Part shown: positions 1 through 8,445 of the stretch, piece by piece
Numbering within the stretch: position 1 is the stretch's first letter
Layout: every line of letters begins with the position of its first letter
DNA from: Acidobacteriota bacterium
GTDB lineage: Bacteria > Acidobacteriota > Terriglobia > Terriglobales > Acidobacteriaceae
DNA length: 20,057 nucleotides
Assembly: GCA_021810175.1 (NCBI GenBank)
Contig: JAJZJJ010000003.1
Location: 1-20,057 of the forward strand
Reading direction: 5' to 3'
Position numbers and translations under genes: made by a program
The notes under the pieces: generated by a model
The model's database searches: none
What the model was told of the DNA's origin: nothing
Seen by the model: the letters and a program-made list of their open reading frames with translations, nothing else

Positions 1-27
1 ACGACTCAAAACCGATAGGGGGAAATC

Positions 28-654
28 ATGTCGCTCGGGAAAAACACGGTCCACGCTCGCAAGCAAAAATCGCTTGCCAAGTGCCACACCATGACACAAG
101 CACCGGCCGCAGAATTCCGCACGCCGGCCTCGCATCACGCCATGCAGACACCCGTGCTCGTGCTCAATGCGTCCTATGAACCCATCAACATTTGCGGCGC
201 TCGCCGCGCCCTCGTTCTCGTGCTCAAAGGCGTCGCTAAAACAGAAGAAGAGCATGACGCCATCCTCCACGCCGCGCGTGTCCTCATGCCTCTGCCTTCC
301 GTCATCCGTCTGCTCGAGTACCGCCGCATCCCGCACCAGACGCGCGCCCTCTCGCGCAAAAACATCCTCCTGCGTGACCGCAACACCTGCCAATACTGCG
401 GCGTCGTACTCACGGCTGGCGAGCTCACCCTCGATCACGTCATCCCACGTTCGCGCGGCGGCCTTTCCACCTGGGAGAACCTCGTCGCCTGCTGCCACCC
501 CTGCAATCGCCGCAAAGGTAATCAGCTGCTCGGCGAACTCACTGACATGAAGCTCTTGCGTGAGCCGCGCCCCTTCTCGCTCCACACCAGCCGCCACATC
601 ATGCGCATGATCGGCCACTCCGACCAGAAGTGGCGCAAATACCTCTACTACTGA
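28..654 (+). CDS. HNH endonuclease family protein
   Basis: A 208-residue protein with a C-terminal HNH nuclease fold. Seen: a zinc-knuckle pair CQYC (121-124) and CHPC (156-159), the HNH core [11 protein letters not shown] with Asp136-His137, and Asn160 followed by RRK. These are the usual metal-binding and zinc-structural residues of McrA-like HNH proteins, so DNA cleavage is the likely activity. The target is unknown. The ATG at 28 is preceded by a good ribosome site (AGGGGG at 17-22). The conserved part begins near Met39 (base 142), and Met22 (base 91) is another possible start, so the first 38 residues may be an unconserved extension or untranslated. No methyltransferase lies next to it, so a restriction system is not supported. 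A terminator follows, which suggests a gene that ends its own transcript. Family assignment is firm; the cellular role is not. Confidence 0.88.
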   Translation: MSLGKNTVHARKQKSLAKCHTMTQAPAAEFRTPASHHAMQTPVLVLNASYEPINICGARRALVLVLKGVAKTEEEHDAILHAARVLMPLPSVIRLLEYRRIPHQTRALSRKNILLRDRNTCQYCGVVLTAGELTLDHVIPRSRGGLSTWENLVACCHPCNRRKGNQLLGELTDMKLLREPRPFSLHTSRHIMRMIGHSDQKWRKYLYY

Positions 655-683
655 GCGGTTTTTCCAAATTTTCCCGTCTCAAG

Positions 684-715
684 AAGCGCGGATGACCACT
701 CCGCGCTTTTCCTTT
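684..715 (+). terminator. Rho-independent terminator after the HNH gene
   Basis: A perfect 9-bp stem (AAGCGCGGA at 684-692 with TCCGCGCTT at 700-708), a 7-nt loop, and a T-rich tail (TTTTCCTTT). It lies 30 bp past the HNH stop and separates that gene from the VWA-like gene. Confidence 0.8.
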
Positions 716-736
716 GCCGCCATCGGCTCACAATCC

Positions 737-765
737 TTGCTGCATTCTTCCGTCCGGTTTATAGA
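737..765 (+). promoter_or_regulatory. candidate sigma-70 promoter for the VWA-like gene
   Basis: TTGCTG (737-742), a 17-bp spacer, then TATAGA (760-765). The -35 box matches the consensus in 3 of 6 bases and the -10 box in 4 of 6; spacing is ideal. Transcription would begin near 772, which leaves almost no leader for a GTG start at 775 but a short leader for the ATG at 799. Located just after the HNH terminator, where a new promoter is expected. Confidence 0.35.
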
Positions 766-798
766 TACTGTTACGTGAGCCTTCACCCCGGCTTTGCC

Positions 799-1965
799 AT
801 GAAACTCTCGTCCGCATTCTCCGTCGCTCTCGCCGCGCTTCTCTGTTGCGCAGCCGCCGCGCAAACTGCCTCCGCCCCGTCCGCTTCAGGCAATCCCGCC
901 GCGCAGCTCACCCCATCGCAGAATCGCCACGTCTTTGTCCCCGTTCTCATTCACAACAAAAAAGGCACACTCGTCCCTAACCTCACTGCAGCGGACTTCA
1001 CTCTCACGGACAACACCCACCCGCAAACCATCCAGGCCTTCGCGCCCGACACTTCCCTGCCGCTCACCGTCGGCCTCGTCGCGCAAACCGGCCCCGGCAT
1101 GAGCTCCTGGCTCCCCGCAGAGCGCCGCACCGGAGAAAAATTCTTCGATCGCCTCATGGCCGGCTCCAACTCACGCGTCAAAGCCTTCGTCATGCAGTTC
1201 AACCTCGACGTCGATCTCCTTGAAGATCCATCGCCCTCTACGCAAAAACTACACCGGGCGCTCACCCAAATCGGCGTCCCCCAGTTCAACGGCGACAGCA
1301 ACGGTGCATACTCCGCCTCCGGCGCCACCAAACGACGCCGCAAACAGCGTCCCGGTGGAGCCGCGCTCTACGACGCCATCTACCTTGCATCCACACAGGT
1401 GCTCAACAAGGAGTCCGGGCGCAAAGCCCTCATCATCTTTTCCGACGGTGTTGACCGCGGCAGCAAGGAAACCATGAACGCCGCCATCAATGCCGCGCAG
1501 CGAAATGGCGTCGAAGTCTATGCCATCTATTTCAAAGGCGTCCCGCCGCCTGAGAAATTCCATAAGAACATGAACCGACGCAGCGGCCTCGGCTACCCTG
1601 GCGGCTATCCCGGCGGATACCCAGGCGGTTACCCCGGCGGATATCCCGGTGGGTATCCAGGGGGCTATCCCGGCGGTGGTGGAACTTCCCAGCCACCCCC
1701 ACCCGCACCCAGCCGCCGCGTCAACGGCAAAGGAGTTCTCGCCGACATCTGCGGTCATACAGGCGGCGAAATGTTCGACAGCAGGCGCGCCAGCCTCCAG
1801 ACGCTTCTCGCGCAGATCGCCGACCAGATGAATGACGCTTACATTCTCCGCTATACACGCACCAAAGCCTCAAGCGATCCCGGCTTCCACCACATCATCC
1901 TCAAACCCAAGCAAAAAGGCCTCTTCGTCCAGATGACCGAAGGCTACTGGCGGCCACAGAAATAG
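799..1965 (+). CDS. secreted VWFA-related acidobacterial-type protein
   Basis: A 388-residue exported protein counted from ATG 799. A GTG at 775 would add 8 residues, but ATG 799 directly begins a clean signal peptide (MKLSSAFSVALAALLCCAAA). After it come a small beta domain with an FTLTDN motif and a von Willebrand A-like domain. This order is typical of the acidobacterial VWFA-related family (TIGR03436 type, from memory). Seen in the VWA part: GGAALYDA near 187-193 and FSDG with Asp216. The first metal-site motif, usually DxSxS, reads QTGPG (96-100), so the MIDAS looks degenerate. A run of seven YPGG units (266-293) and a proline cluster interrupt the C-terminal half. Function is unknown; it may be a periplasmic or surface binding protein. 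The TonB-dependent receptor starts 52 bp downstream, so the two may share a transcript and a role. Confidence 0.82.
   Translation: MKLSSAFSVALAALLCCAAAAQTASAPSASGNPAAQLTPSQNRHVFVPVLIHNKKGTLVPNLTAADFTLTDNTHPQTIQAFAPDTSLPLTVGLVAQTGPGMSSWLPAERRTGEKFFDRLMAGSNSRVKAFVMQFNLDVDLLEDPSPSTQKLHRALTQIGVPQFNGDSNGAYSASGATKRRRKQRPGGAALYDAIYLASTQVLNKESGRKALIIFSDGVDRGSKETMNAAINAAQRNGVEVYAIYFKGVPPPEKFHKNMNRRSGLGYPGGYPGGYPGGYPGGYPGGYPGGYPGGGGTSQPPPPAPSRRVNGKGVLADICGHTGGEMFDSRRASLQTLLAQIADQMNDAYILRYTRTKASSDPGFHHIILKPKQKGLFVQMTEGYWRPQK
1594..1677 (+). repeat. seven in-frame YPGG (12-bp) tandem units
   Basis: Seven 12-bp units encode Tyr-Pro-Gly-Gly repeats inside the VWA-like protein. Synonymous positions differ between units (TAC or TAT; CCT, CCC or CCA; GGC, GGT, GGA or GGG). 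The protein repeat is therefore perfect while the DNA repeat is not, which points to selection on the peptide rather than very recent slippage. It is probably a flexible Gly/Pro/Tyr linker. Confidence 0.9.
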
Positions 1966-2017
1966 TGATGCGTCCCCGCGCCGCGTCTCATTCACTTCAC
2001 GCAAGGTCCCCGCTCGT

Positions 2018-4297
2018 ATGCGTCCTCTCTCTGTCGTACTTGTAATCCTGTGCGCCGCTTGCCTTTTCGCAGCATCGCCTTCTGCTCGCGCCTCCATCTT
2101 TGCTCCCGTCGAAGGCATCATCCACGACCCCCAGCACCGCCCCATTCGCGGTGCGCATGTCACCCTCCACGCAGCGGACTCCGCGCTCACGTTTTCCCAA
2201 ACCACCGGCCCCGACGGCATCTTCCGCTTCAACAGCGTTCCGGCTGGAGTCTATATCGTCACCGTCACGGCTACAGATTTCACCTCGCAAAAACAGGTAG
2301 TCGCAATCACCGCCAACAGCCGCCCTGTCCTGCACTTTGCTCTCACCGTCGCCATCGTCACCCAGACCACCGAGGTCAGCGCGCAGACCTCCAGCCTGCA
2401 GCCGGACTCCATGACGCCCACCACTCTCGTCAGCCGCCGCCAGATCGCCCAGACCCCCGGCGCCAGCCTCACCAACTCGCTCGCCATGATCACCGACTAC
2501 ACACCCGGCGCATACATGGTGCATGACATGCTCCACGTCCGTGGCGGCCACCAGCTTGCCTGGCTCATCGACGGCGTCCAGATCCCCAACACTAACATCG
2601 GCAGCAATATTGGCCCTGCCATCGACCCCCTCGATATCGACTACCTCGACATCGAGCGCGGCAGCTATCAGGCCGATCTGGGCGACCGCACCTACGCCAT
2701 CTTCGACATCGTTCCCCGCAACGGATTCGAGCGCAATCGCGGCGGTGAACTGGTCCTCAGCGGCGGCAGCTACGCCCAAACCAACGACCAGCTCAGCTTC
2801 GGCAGCCACTCCGAGCGCTTCGCCTGGTACCTCAGCGCAAATGGTAACCGCAGCAGTTATGGACTCATGCCGCCCATCCCCCAACCTTACCACGACGCCG
2901 AAAACGGCTACGGAGGCTTCAACTCGCTCATCTACAACCCCACGCCCAACGACCAGCTTCGCTTCGTCTCGCAGGCCCGCGCCGACTACTACCAGATTCC
3001 CTGCGACCCCAACCCCAACGACTACGAAAACCAGATCTTCCCCACCAGCCAGCTTCGCGACGGCGAGCACGAAACCGACGCCTTCACCGCTTTCACCTGG
3101 ATTCACAACTTCTCGCCATCCGTGCTGCTCAGCATCTCGCCCTTCTACCACTTCAATCGAGCTCACTACGTCCCAGGCCCGCACGACGCTCCCGCCGCAA
3201 CCACCTCCGATCAGACTGGCAATTACACCGGCCTACAGACATCTGTAACCTCAATAGTGGCAAATCACACCGTTAAAGTCGGCCTCTACTCCTACGGCCA
3301 GCATGAGAATGACTTCTTCGGCTCCACCTTCTCTGACGGTTCTCCCTCAGTCGCCGAACGCAACATCGTCAACGGCGCCGTCGTCGAGTTCTATGTGGAA
3401 GACGCATACAAACCCAGCCGCTGGGTCACCCTCTTCGGCGGCCTCCGCGAGTCAATCTTCTCCGCAGCAATCAACGAGAACTACCTCTTCCCCCGCATCG
3501 GCCTCGCCGTCGAAATCCCCTGGCTCCACTGGGTCTTCCGCGGCTTCTACGGCCATTTCTACCAGCCGCCGCCGCTTACCAGCGTCTCGGGCCCGCTGCT
3601 CGCCTACGCCCAATCCACCAATACCAGCTTCGAGCCCCTCCACGGCGAGCGTGACGAGGAACACCAGTTCGGCGTCACCATCCCCATCCACGGCTGGACC
3701 CTCTCCGCCGACAACTTCGAAACCCGCGCCAACAACTTCCTCGACCACAGCAACGTTGGCGAGTCCAGCATCTTCATCCCCGTCACCATCGACGGCGCCC
3801 TTATTCAGGCCTGGGAGCTCACCCTCCGCTCACCCCGCCTCTGGAAGTACGGCGCATTCCATCTCGCCTACTCCAACCAGCTCGCCCAGCAGCGCGGAGC
3901 CATCACCGGCGGCCTCATCTGCTATCCGTCCAGCTCGCCCGCATGCGCTGTTCCGCCCGGCTACACGCCCCTCGACCACGATCAGCGCAACACCCTCAAC
4001 ACCGGCTTCAACGCACATTTGCCCTCGCACGCCTACGCATCCATCAATCTCTATTACGGTTCAGGATTCTCCAATGGCGTCCAGACCGCCCAATACCCCG
4101 GCAACTATCTGCCCCAAAACACCACCATCGACCTCGCCGCCGGCAAATCTCTCGGTCGCCACTACCAGCTCAGCCTCACCGCGCTCAATGCCGCCGATTC
4201 CCGCGTCTTGCTAGACAACAGTCTTACCTTCGGCGGATTCCACTACAACGCCCCGCGCGAAATCTACGCCCAGCTCCGCTATCGCTTCCACTTCTAG
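2018..4297 (+). CDS. TonB-dependent receptor with carboxypeptidase-regulatory-like N-terminus
   Basis: A 759-residue outer-membrane protein. Seen in order: a signal peptide (about 1-25, ending PSARA), a carboxypeptidase-regulatory-like beta-sandwich (about 32-110, with DPDG-type turns and an AGVYIVTVTA strand), a plug domain (about 135-240, containing VRGG, IDGVQIP and DIERGSYQAD), and a long beta-barrel with alternating aromatic and polar residues ending in YRFHF. The terminal Phe is the usual barrel-assembly signal. The family imports large or scarce nutrients such as glycans, siderophores or vitamins using TonB energy; the substrate cannot be read here. No clear TonB box was found. It is shorter than many acidobacterial Oar-like receptors of 1000 or more residues. 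The preceding VWA-like gene ends 52 bp upstream on the same strand. A weak AAGG site lies before the ATG. It converges with the gene at 4403-5620. Confidence 0.9.
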   Translation: MRPLSVVLVILCAACLFAASPSARASIFAPVEGIIHDPQHRPIRGAHVTLHAADSALTFSQTTGPDGIFRFNSVPAGVYIVTVTATDFTSQKQVVAITANSRPVLHFALTVAIVTQTTEVSAQTSSLQPDSMTPTTLVSRRQIAQTPGASLTNSLAMITDYTPGAYMVHDMLHVRGGHQLAWLIDGVQIPNTNIGSNIGPAIDPLDIDYLDIERGSYQADLGDRTYAIFDIVPRNGFERNRGGELVLSGGSYAQTNDQLSFGSHSERFAWYLSANGNRSSYGLMPPIPQPYHDAENGYGGFNSLIYNPTPNDQLRFVSQARADYYQIPCDPNPNDYENQIFPTSQLRDGEHETDAFTAFTWIHNFSPSVLLSISPFYHFNRAHYVPGPHDAPAATTSDQTGNYTGLQTSVTSIVANHTVKVGLYSYGQHENDFFGSTFSDGSPSVAERNIVNGAVVEFYVEDAYKPSRWVTLFGGLRESIFSAAINENYLFPRIGLAVEIPWLHWVFRGFYGHFYQPPPLTSVSGPLLAYAQSTNTSFEPLHGERDEEHQFGVTIPIHGWTLSADNFETRANNFLDHSNVGESSIFIPVTIDGALIQAWELTLRSPRLWKYGAFHLAYSNQLAQQRGAITGGLICYPSSSPACAVPPGYTPLDHDQRNTLNTGFNAHLPSHAYASINLYYGSGFSNGVQTAQYPGNYLPQNTTIDLAAGKSLGRHYQLSLTALNAADSRVLLDNSLTFGGFHYNAPREIYAQLRYRFHF

Positions 4298-4402
4298 CCG
4301 GCCCGGAAACTCACACCGCAAACCGCCTTCCGCCGTGGACACCATCATAGAACTCAGCCAATGGATCCTACCGCGCAACGCCTGCCTCTCCCGTCGCTGC
4401 CG

Positions 4403-5620
4403 TCAAGGTCGATCCTTACTCCCGGACGAACCATGCGCAGCCCTGGATCGCTTGGGCTTGACCAGGAAATTCTTCTTGTCCGGCATAATCTGCACCTTCG
4501 CCCGAAACAGATGATAGTCTTCGAAAACGCTGTCATTCACCTGGGTCTCCATGGGCACAAACCTTCCGGATGAGAGATACATCGACGGCATCGTCGCGTC
4601 ATGCGCGGGGAATCTCGCAATAGGTCCCGGCATAGGGGTGCGGAATACAGCAACGCTTCTGACTGGGCAGTAATACTTCCGTCCGCCCAACTCAACCGGG
4701 CCATACTTCACCATGATTCCCCATTGGTTAAGGGGTGCACGTTCCACCGTCGCCACCACGGTCACGCGAAGGATGGTTCCATCCGACGGATCAATCTCGA
4801 GTTCACCATGATAAGCGCTGAAGCCTCGGTAAGGTCGCCCGTAAATACAGCAGAAACCGATCAGGTAATGCGATGCCCGCTTCGGCACCTCGAAATGGAA
4901 GACTGCATCGAGCCCGTTCTGCCCCTGCACCCAGTGGCCCCATGCCAGCTTGCCTTTGGGCAGATCCCCGTAAATCACCGAAAAAATCGGGCCAAACTCG
5001 CCGTAGGTGGTCATGAAAGCCCCCGGTGAATCGGCGCGGTCTCGCTCTCGTCCACCTTTCTCAATGACTTCTTTACCATGGCGATATAGAACCGTTACGG
5101 TCGACCGGCCGACCACATGCATCGGCTCGTAAGCCGTAACCCGGCCCGTCGTCGGAGTTTGGAACTGTTTTCCCGCCGGCGAGTATTGGTAGCCGGTAGT
5201 GTCCATTCGGGCAAACAAATTCGGCATGTGGCGCAACGCAGTCAAAACGTAATCAGCAGACTTGCCGATGATCTCTTCCTGCTGCTGGATGGTAGGCGCC
5301 GGCCGATCCGGAATCTCTCTCGCCGGTAAAGGAAGGAATACGGCCTGATCGGCAAGGATCACCAGCGTCTGGCGCGACTCGGTTCCGGGAAGCTCCGCTT
5401 CAAGCGCAGCGAGCTTCTCGTCGCTCAACCGCTCCGTCAGTTGCAGGCCGGACAAGCCCTTTGCAACCTCGGCATCCGTTTCCTTCTGGGAAGAAACGAT
5501 GATCTGGCTCAGCTGCTCCACCGTGACAAGCTTGGCCGCAAACGCGCATGGTGCCACAATAAGCGCCAGCAGCGAAAGGAGCGTTGCCTGGAATACCGGG
5601 AGGGACCTCACGGACCGCAC
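4403..5620 (-). CDS. secreted protein of unknown function, acidobacterial type
   Basis: A 405-residue exported protein from a GTG start, with a signal peptide (about 1-29, hydrophobic LLSLLALIVAPCAFA then A). I do not recognise an enzymatic domain. Residues 110-250 form a mixed region. The C-terminal half is beta-rich and contains a GELEIDPSDGTILRVTV segment followed by YGPVELGGRKYYCPVRSV (about 306-323). I associate this last motif with a widespread family of hypothetical acidobacterial secreted proteins; that is memory, not a search. The tail is basic (KPKRSR). It lies 102 bp downstream of the P-loop NTPase gene on the same strand, so it could end the lipid A cluster transcript or have its own promoter. 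A TTGACT box occurs in the gap without a good -10. The ribosome site is weak (GGGGA, about 11 nt before GTG), so the start is moderately certain. Confidence 0.75.
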   Translation of the reverse strand: MRSVRSLPVFQATLLSLLALIVAPCAFAAKLVTVEQLSQIIVSSQKETDAEVAKGLSGLQLTERLSDEKLAALEAELPGTESRQTLVILADQAVFLPLPAREIPDRPAPTIQQQEEIIGKSADYVLTALRHMPNLFARMDTTGYQYSPAGKQFQTPTTGRVTAYEPMHVVGRSTVTVLYRHGKEVIEKGGRERDRADSPGAFMTTYGEFGPIFSVIYGDLPKGKLAWGHWVQGQNGLDAVFHFEVPKRASHYLIGFCCIYGRPYRGFSAYHGELEIDPSDGTILRVTVVATVERAPLNQWGIMVKYGPVELGGRKYYCPVRSVAVFRTPMPGPIARFPAHDATMPSMYLSSGRFVPMETQVNDSVFEDYHLFRAKVQIMPDKKNFLVKPKRSRAAHGSSGSKDRP

Positions 5621-5722
5621 GCGTCAGTTTATCCCCGGAGAAACAGCCCTGCAAATCAGGCATGCGGCTCGGCAATCAAAATGGCGCCGCTCCGAAGTCA
5701 AGCCGAACAACGCAAAGTAAAG

Positions 5723-6376
5723 TTAGGGGGAGTCGGGCGCGCAACGCGTGCGATTCGCCGGACGCGCACTCCCGCCCAGCCTCGCCCTCACAAATTCGAC
5801 AAGCTCGGTGCTCATAAATCCTGGCGGAGCAATGCGAAATCGCGGCTTCCCTGCAATCAGCCGCCCCGAAACCCCCTCCCATTGCGGCTCCAACCCGTCA
5901 CCCGAGGCAGTCAACACTACCGCGTCCGCCCGATCCAGAAACAGCCGCGCCGAGTCCTTAAAGTCCGCCGTCCCCGCATCCAGCACCGTCAGATACAAGT
6001 CCGGCAGCAAAAACCGCATCACACTGTTCGACTCCAGAATTGCGTTCTCAGCCGTCTCCAGCTCTCGCCGAATCCGCGGCATCACCTCACCCAGCATCCC
6101 CATCCGCGTCCGCACCCACAGGCATCGGGCCGCGCCCGCCGCCAGAAAACGCGACGTATCCGTTCCCGTCGTCGCGTCCTCTTCCACACTTACTGCCACC
6201 GAGTGATCGGCCGTCTGGCAGTCGCACGGCTCCCCATTCGCCGAGCAGAACCCATGCCCATACTGCGTAATCTTCATCGCCGTCCATCGCATCTCGGGCA
6301 TCGCCGCAATCAGCCCCGCCACCACGGAGGTCTTCCCAATGTTCCGGGAATGCCCGCCCACGACGACAATCGCCAC
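5723..6376 (-). CDS. P-loop NTPase of the MobB/BioD-like (SIMIBI) type with a cysteine cluster
   Basis: A 217-residue cytoplasmic protein. The N-terminus VVVGGHSRNIGKTS is a Walker A loop (Gly8 to Thr16) whose spacing is like the GTDTxVGKT loop of dethiobiotin synthetase, while the following MKITQYGHG resembles the lysine-histidine strand of MobB proteins. Other features are a cysteine cluster (Cys44, Cys51, Cys53) with His58, LTVLDAGTADF (129-139) as a possible Walker B strand, and a DAVVLTASGDG strand (151-161). It starts with GTG just 2 nt after the lpxD stop, and its ribosome site (GGAG, 7 nt upstream) lies inside lpxD, so translation is probably coupled. No molybdenum-cofactor or biotin genes lie nearby, so neither function can be assigned by context. 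The cysteines could bind metal; this is inference. Existence of the gene is firm, its role unknown. Confidence 0.82.
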   Translation of the reverse strand: MAIVVVGGHSRNIGKTSVVAGLIAAMPEMRWTAMKITQYGHGFCSANGEPCDCQTADHSVAVSVEEDATTGTDTSRFLAAGAARCLWVRTRMGMLGEVMPRIRRELETAENAILESNSVMRFLLPDLYLTVLDAGTADFKDSARLFLDRADAVVLTASGDGLEPQWEGVSGRLIAGKPRFRIAPPGFMSTELVEFVRARLGGSARPANRTRCAPDSP

Positions 6377-6378
6377 CG

Positions 6379-7389
6379 CTATTCTCCGTCCCTGCCGCCA
6401 CGCCGCGTCAGTCGCGCCAGCGTCGCCAGTTCCTTCAGATATGCCCGCAGCGGCTTGGCCGGGGTCCCCCAGAACACCGTCCCCGCACCCCGCAGATGCT
6501 TATGTGGAAGAATCCCCGCACCCGAGCCCACAATCACGCCCTCGCCAATCGACGCATGATCGCCCATCCCCACCTGGCCGCCCACCACCGCGCCCGCGCC
6601 CACGCTGCTCGATCCCGAAATCCCCGTCAGCGCCGCGATCACTACATTCCGCCCCACGCTGACGTTATGGCCCAGGTGAACCAGGTTATCGACCTTGACC
6701 CCGCGCTCAATCCGCGTCTCTTCCAGCGCCCCACGATCAATCGTCGTATTCGCGCCAATCTCGACATCGTCCTCAATCACCAGCCGCCCCTGCTGCGGGA
6801 ACTGGACATATTCGCCCGTCGCCCCATCGCGCACGTATCCAAACCCGTCACCGCCCAGCACCGCACCCGCATGCACCACCACGCGATCACCCAGTTCGGT
6901 CCCCGGATATACCACTACCCGCGGATAAATCCGGCACTCCGCGCCAACGCGAACACCCTCGCCAATCACGGCGCCAGCCTCAATCCGCGTCCCCGTGCCA
7001 ATCGACGCGCCCGGCCCAATCACGGCGTACGGCCCAATGAAAACCCCCTCTCCCAGCACCGCCGTCTCACTCACTGCCGCGCACTCATCCACTCCCGCCG
7101 CTTTCGCAACCGGCAGCAGCTGCTTCGCCGCCCGCGCAAACACCAGCTTCGGATGATGCGCCACCAGAAGCGCCTTCCTGCCTGCTGCTGCATCCACCAG
7201 GCCCGGCTTCACCACTACCGCCGCCGCCATGGAATCAAGCGCCACCGCCAGCGATGCCTCATCCTCGGCAAACACCAGTGACTCCGCCGTCGCCAGCCTC
7301 GCACTGCTCACGCCCTGCACCTCTGGGTCAGCATGGCCACCCAGTTCGCAGCTCTCGCCCAGTGCCCTTGCCAGCTCCGTCAGCTTCAT
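6379..7389 (-). CDS. lpxD: UDP-3-O-(3-hydroxyacyl)glucosamine N-acyltransferase
   Basis: LpxD, 336 residues, adds the second 3-hydroxyacyl chain from acyl-ACP to UDP-3-O-acylglucosamine in the third step of lipid A synthesis, in the cytoplasm. Seen: an N-terminal uridine-binding domain (about 1-105), then hexapeptide repeats of a left-handed beta-helix (about 106-295, many [IV]GxG units) and a C-terminal helix. HLGHNV carries His241 at the place of the catalytic base of E. coli LpxD (its IAHNV motif), and GDH at 276-278 matches the second conserved histidine. DGFGYV and [12 protein letters not shown] are family signatures. An upstream in-frame start at 7500 would overlap the previous gene. 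ATG 7389 is preferred because AGGGG lies 6 nt before it and the protein then begins MKLTELA as in other LpxD proteins. It sits between an LpxL-type acyltransferase and a P-loop NTPase. Confidence 0.95.
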   Translation of the reverse strand: MKLTELARALGESCELGGHADPEVQGVSSARLATAESLVFAEDEASLAVALDSMAAAVVVKPGLVDAAAGRKALLVAHHPKLVFARAAKQLLPVAKAAGVDECAAVSETAVLGEGVFIGPYAVIGPGASIGTGTRIEAGAVIGEGVRVGAECRIYPRVVVYPGTELGDRVVVHAGAVLGGDGFGYVRDGATGEYVQFPQQGRLVIEDDVEIGANTTIDRGALEETRIERGVKVDNLVHLGHNVSVGRNVVIAALTGISGSSSVGAGAVVGGQVGMGDHASIGEGVIVGSGAGILPHKHLRGAGTVFWGTPAKPLRAYLKELATLARLTRRGGRDGE

Positions 7390-7402
7390 CCGTTCCCCTC
7401 TA
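7390..7402 (-). promoter_or_regulatory. ribosome binding site that fixes the lpxD start and overlaps the upstream stop
   Basis: On the minus strand the sequence reads TAGAGGGGAACGG then ATG. The TAG is the stop of the acyltransferase gene and AGGGG is the ribosome site of lpxD. This decides the start at 7389 over the in-frame codon at 7500 and implies translational coupling of the two genes. Confidence 0.75.
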
Positions 7403-8308
7403 TTTCCGGTTGTAGATCGGTTCCTCGCCCACCGGCCGCGTCTTCCAGCGCCGGTGAACCCACAGCCACTGGTCAGGATACCGCCGCACGTAATCCTCAA
7501 TCACTGCCGTAAACCGCGCCGTGTTGGTCACCGCGTCGTCTTCGTCCGTCCCATCCCGCGCAACCTCCATCTCGGGCCCAAAATGCAGTACATATTTCCG
7601 CTCGGCTTCCTCCCATAGCAGGAAACCCGGCAGCACCGCCGCACCCGTCTTCCGCGCCACGCGGGCCAGCCCGGACGCCGTACACGCCAGACGTCCAAAA
7701 TATGGCACAAACACGCCCTGCGGTGGCGTCATATTCGTATCCATCAGGATGCCAACCGTCTCACCCCGCCGCATCGCGCCAATCAGCCCGCGGGCGAAGT
7801 CATCCTTGTGCAGTACGCGGTTCCCATGCAGGCATCGGATCCCGTTTACGAGCCCATCCACACGGGCGTTATCCAACCGCCGAATCACCATCGACATCGG
7901 ATACCCCATCAACGAATGCCAGAAGCTCGACAGCTCCCACGCACCCAGATGCCCGGTTACGATCATCACCCCGTGCCCGCGCTCCCGCGCCGCCAGGTAA
8001 TGCTCCAGCCCTTCATAACGAATAAACCGCTGCGCTCTTTCCCGCGTATACTTTGGCATCTGGCAGAATTCCGCCAGTTGCCAGCCCAGGTTCCGATAGA
8101 GCCGCCGCAGCACGCCGGTGCGCCTGTCTTCTGGCCACTCTGGGAAAGCCAGCTCCAGGTTGCGCATACCCACCCGCCGAAGCCGCGGCACTGCATGCCA
8201 GGCCGCAGCGCCCAGCGCCGCTGCCACCCGCCGTGCCACGCCGCGTGGCAGCAGCCGCAAAGCGTGCACCAGCACCCAAACCGCGCTGTATTCCAGCCTC
8301 TCTCGCAT
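7400..8308 (-). CDS. LpxL/HtrB-family lysophospholipid acyltransferase (lipid A acyltransferase)
   Basis: A 302-residue member of the LpxL/LpxM (HtrB) family, which transfers secondary acyl chains onto lipid A precursors at the inner membrane. Seen: a hydrophobic N-terminus (about 8-40, probable membrane anchor), the catalytic HLGAWE motif (His120 to Glu125, the HX4E acyltransferase pair), [17 protein letters not shown] (189-205), which corresponds to the D-x-x-x-x-x-G-[VI]-F-V-P-F-F-G block of the family, and the closing [11 protein letters not shown] (279-289). ATG 8308 is chosen; an in-frame TTG at 8353 would add 15 residues without hydrophobic or conserved content, while GGGAAG lies about 9 nt before ATG 8308. 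It heads a tight cluster with lpxD. The acyl chain and acceptor order cannot be told, and phosphatidylinositol mannoside acyltransferases share the fold, but the lpxD context favours lipid A. Confidence 0.9.
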   Translation of the reverse strand: MRERLEYSAVWVLVHALRLLPRGVARRVAAALGAAAWHAVPRLRRVGMRNLELAFPEWPEDRRTGVLRRLYRNLGWQLAEFCQMPKYTRERAQRFIRYEGLEHYLAARERGHGVMIVTGHLGAWELSSFWHSLMGYPMSMVIRRLDNARVDGLVNGIRCLHGNRVLHKDDFARGLIGAMRRGETVGILMDTNMTPPQGVFVPYFGRLACTASGLARVARKTGAAVLPGFLLWEEAERKYVLHFGPEMEVARDGTDEDDAVTNTARFTAVIEDYVRRYPDQWLWVHRRWKTRPVGEEPIYNRK

Positions 8309-8389
8309 CCAGCAGACTTCCCGGGGACTCTGGTCAGTGTAAATCCTCAACAAAACCTGCCCGTTACGCCGGAAAACTAAATCCCAGAT

Positions 8390-8420
8390 AAAAAAAGGCG
8401 ATTCCCGAGGGAACCGCCTT
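8390..8420 (-). terminator. Rho-independent terminator after the SYLF gene
   Basis: On the minus strand AAGGCG (8420-8415) pairs with CGCCTT (8400-8395), with a further inner GGTTCCC/GGGAATC pairing around one mismatch. A run of seven Ts (8396-8390) follows. It lies 26 bp past the SYLF stop and ahead of the acyltransferase gene, so the lipid A cluster probably has its own promoter. Confidence 0.88.
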
Positions 8421-8445
8421 CATTGCAGGAAAAACTCTCGTCCGG

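Noticed and set aside
28..654. HNH gene as part of a restriction or defence island
   Set aside because: No methyltransferase, specificity subunit, integrase or other defence gene lies nearby, and a terminator isolates the gene.
1594..1677. Short tandem repeats that could suggest a CRISPR or satellite array
   Set aside because: The units are in-frame YPGG codons without spacers, inside a protein-coding gene.
1997..3184. Minus-strand open frame of 395 codons
   Set aside because: It lies wholly inside the TonB-dependent receptor region. Its Val/Gly/Ala-rich sequence is what the reverse complement of C-ending codons gives, and it shows no domain.
5441..6559. Plus-strand open frame of 372 codons
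   Set aside because: It crosses three minus-strand genes and is Arg/His/Pro-rich, a typical antisense artefact in GC-rich DNA.
7390..7500. N-terminal extension of lpxD from 7500
   Set aside because: It would overlap the acyltransferase gene, and the ribosome site and family N-terminus both support ATG 7389.
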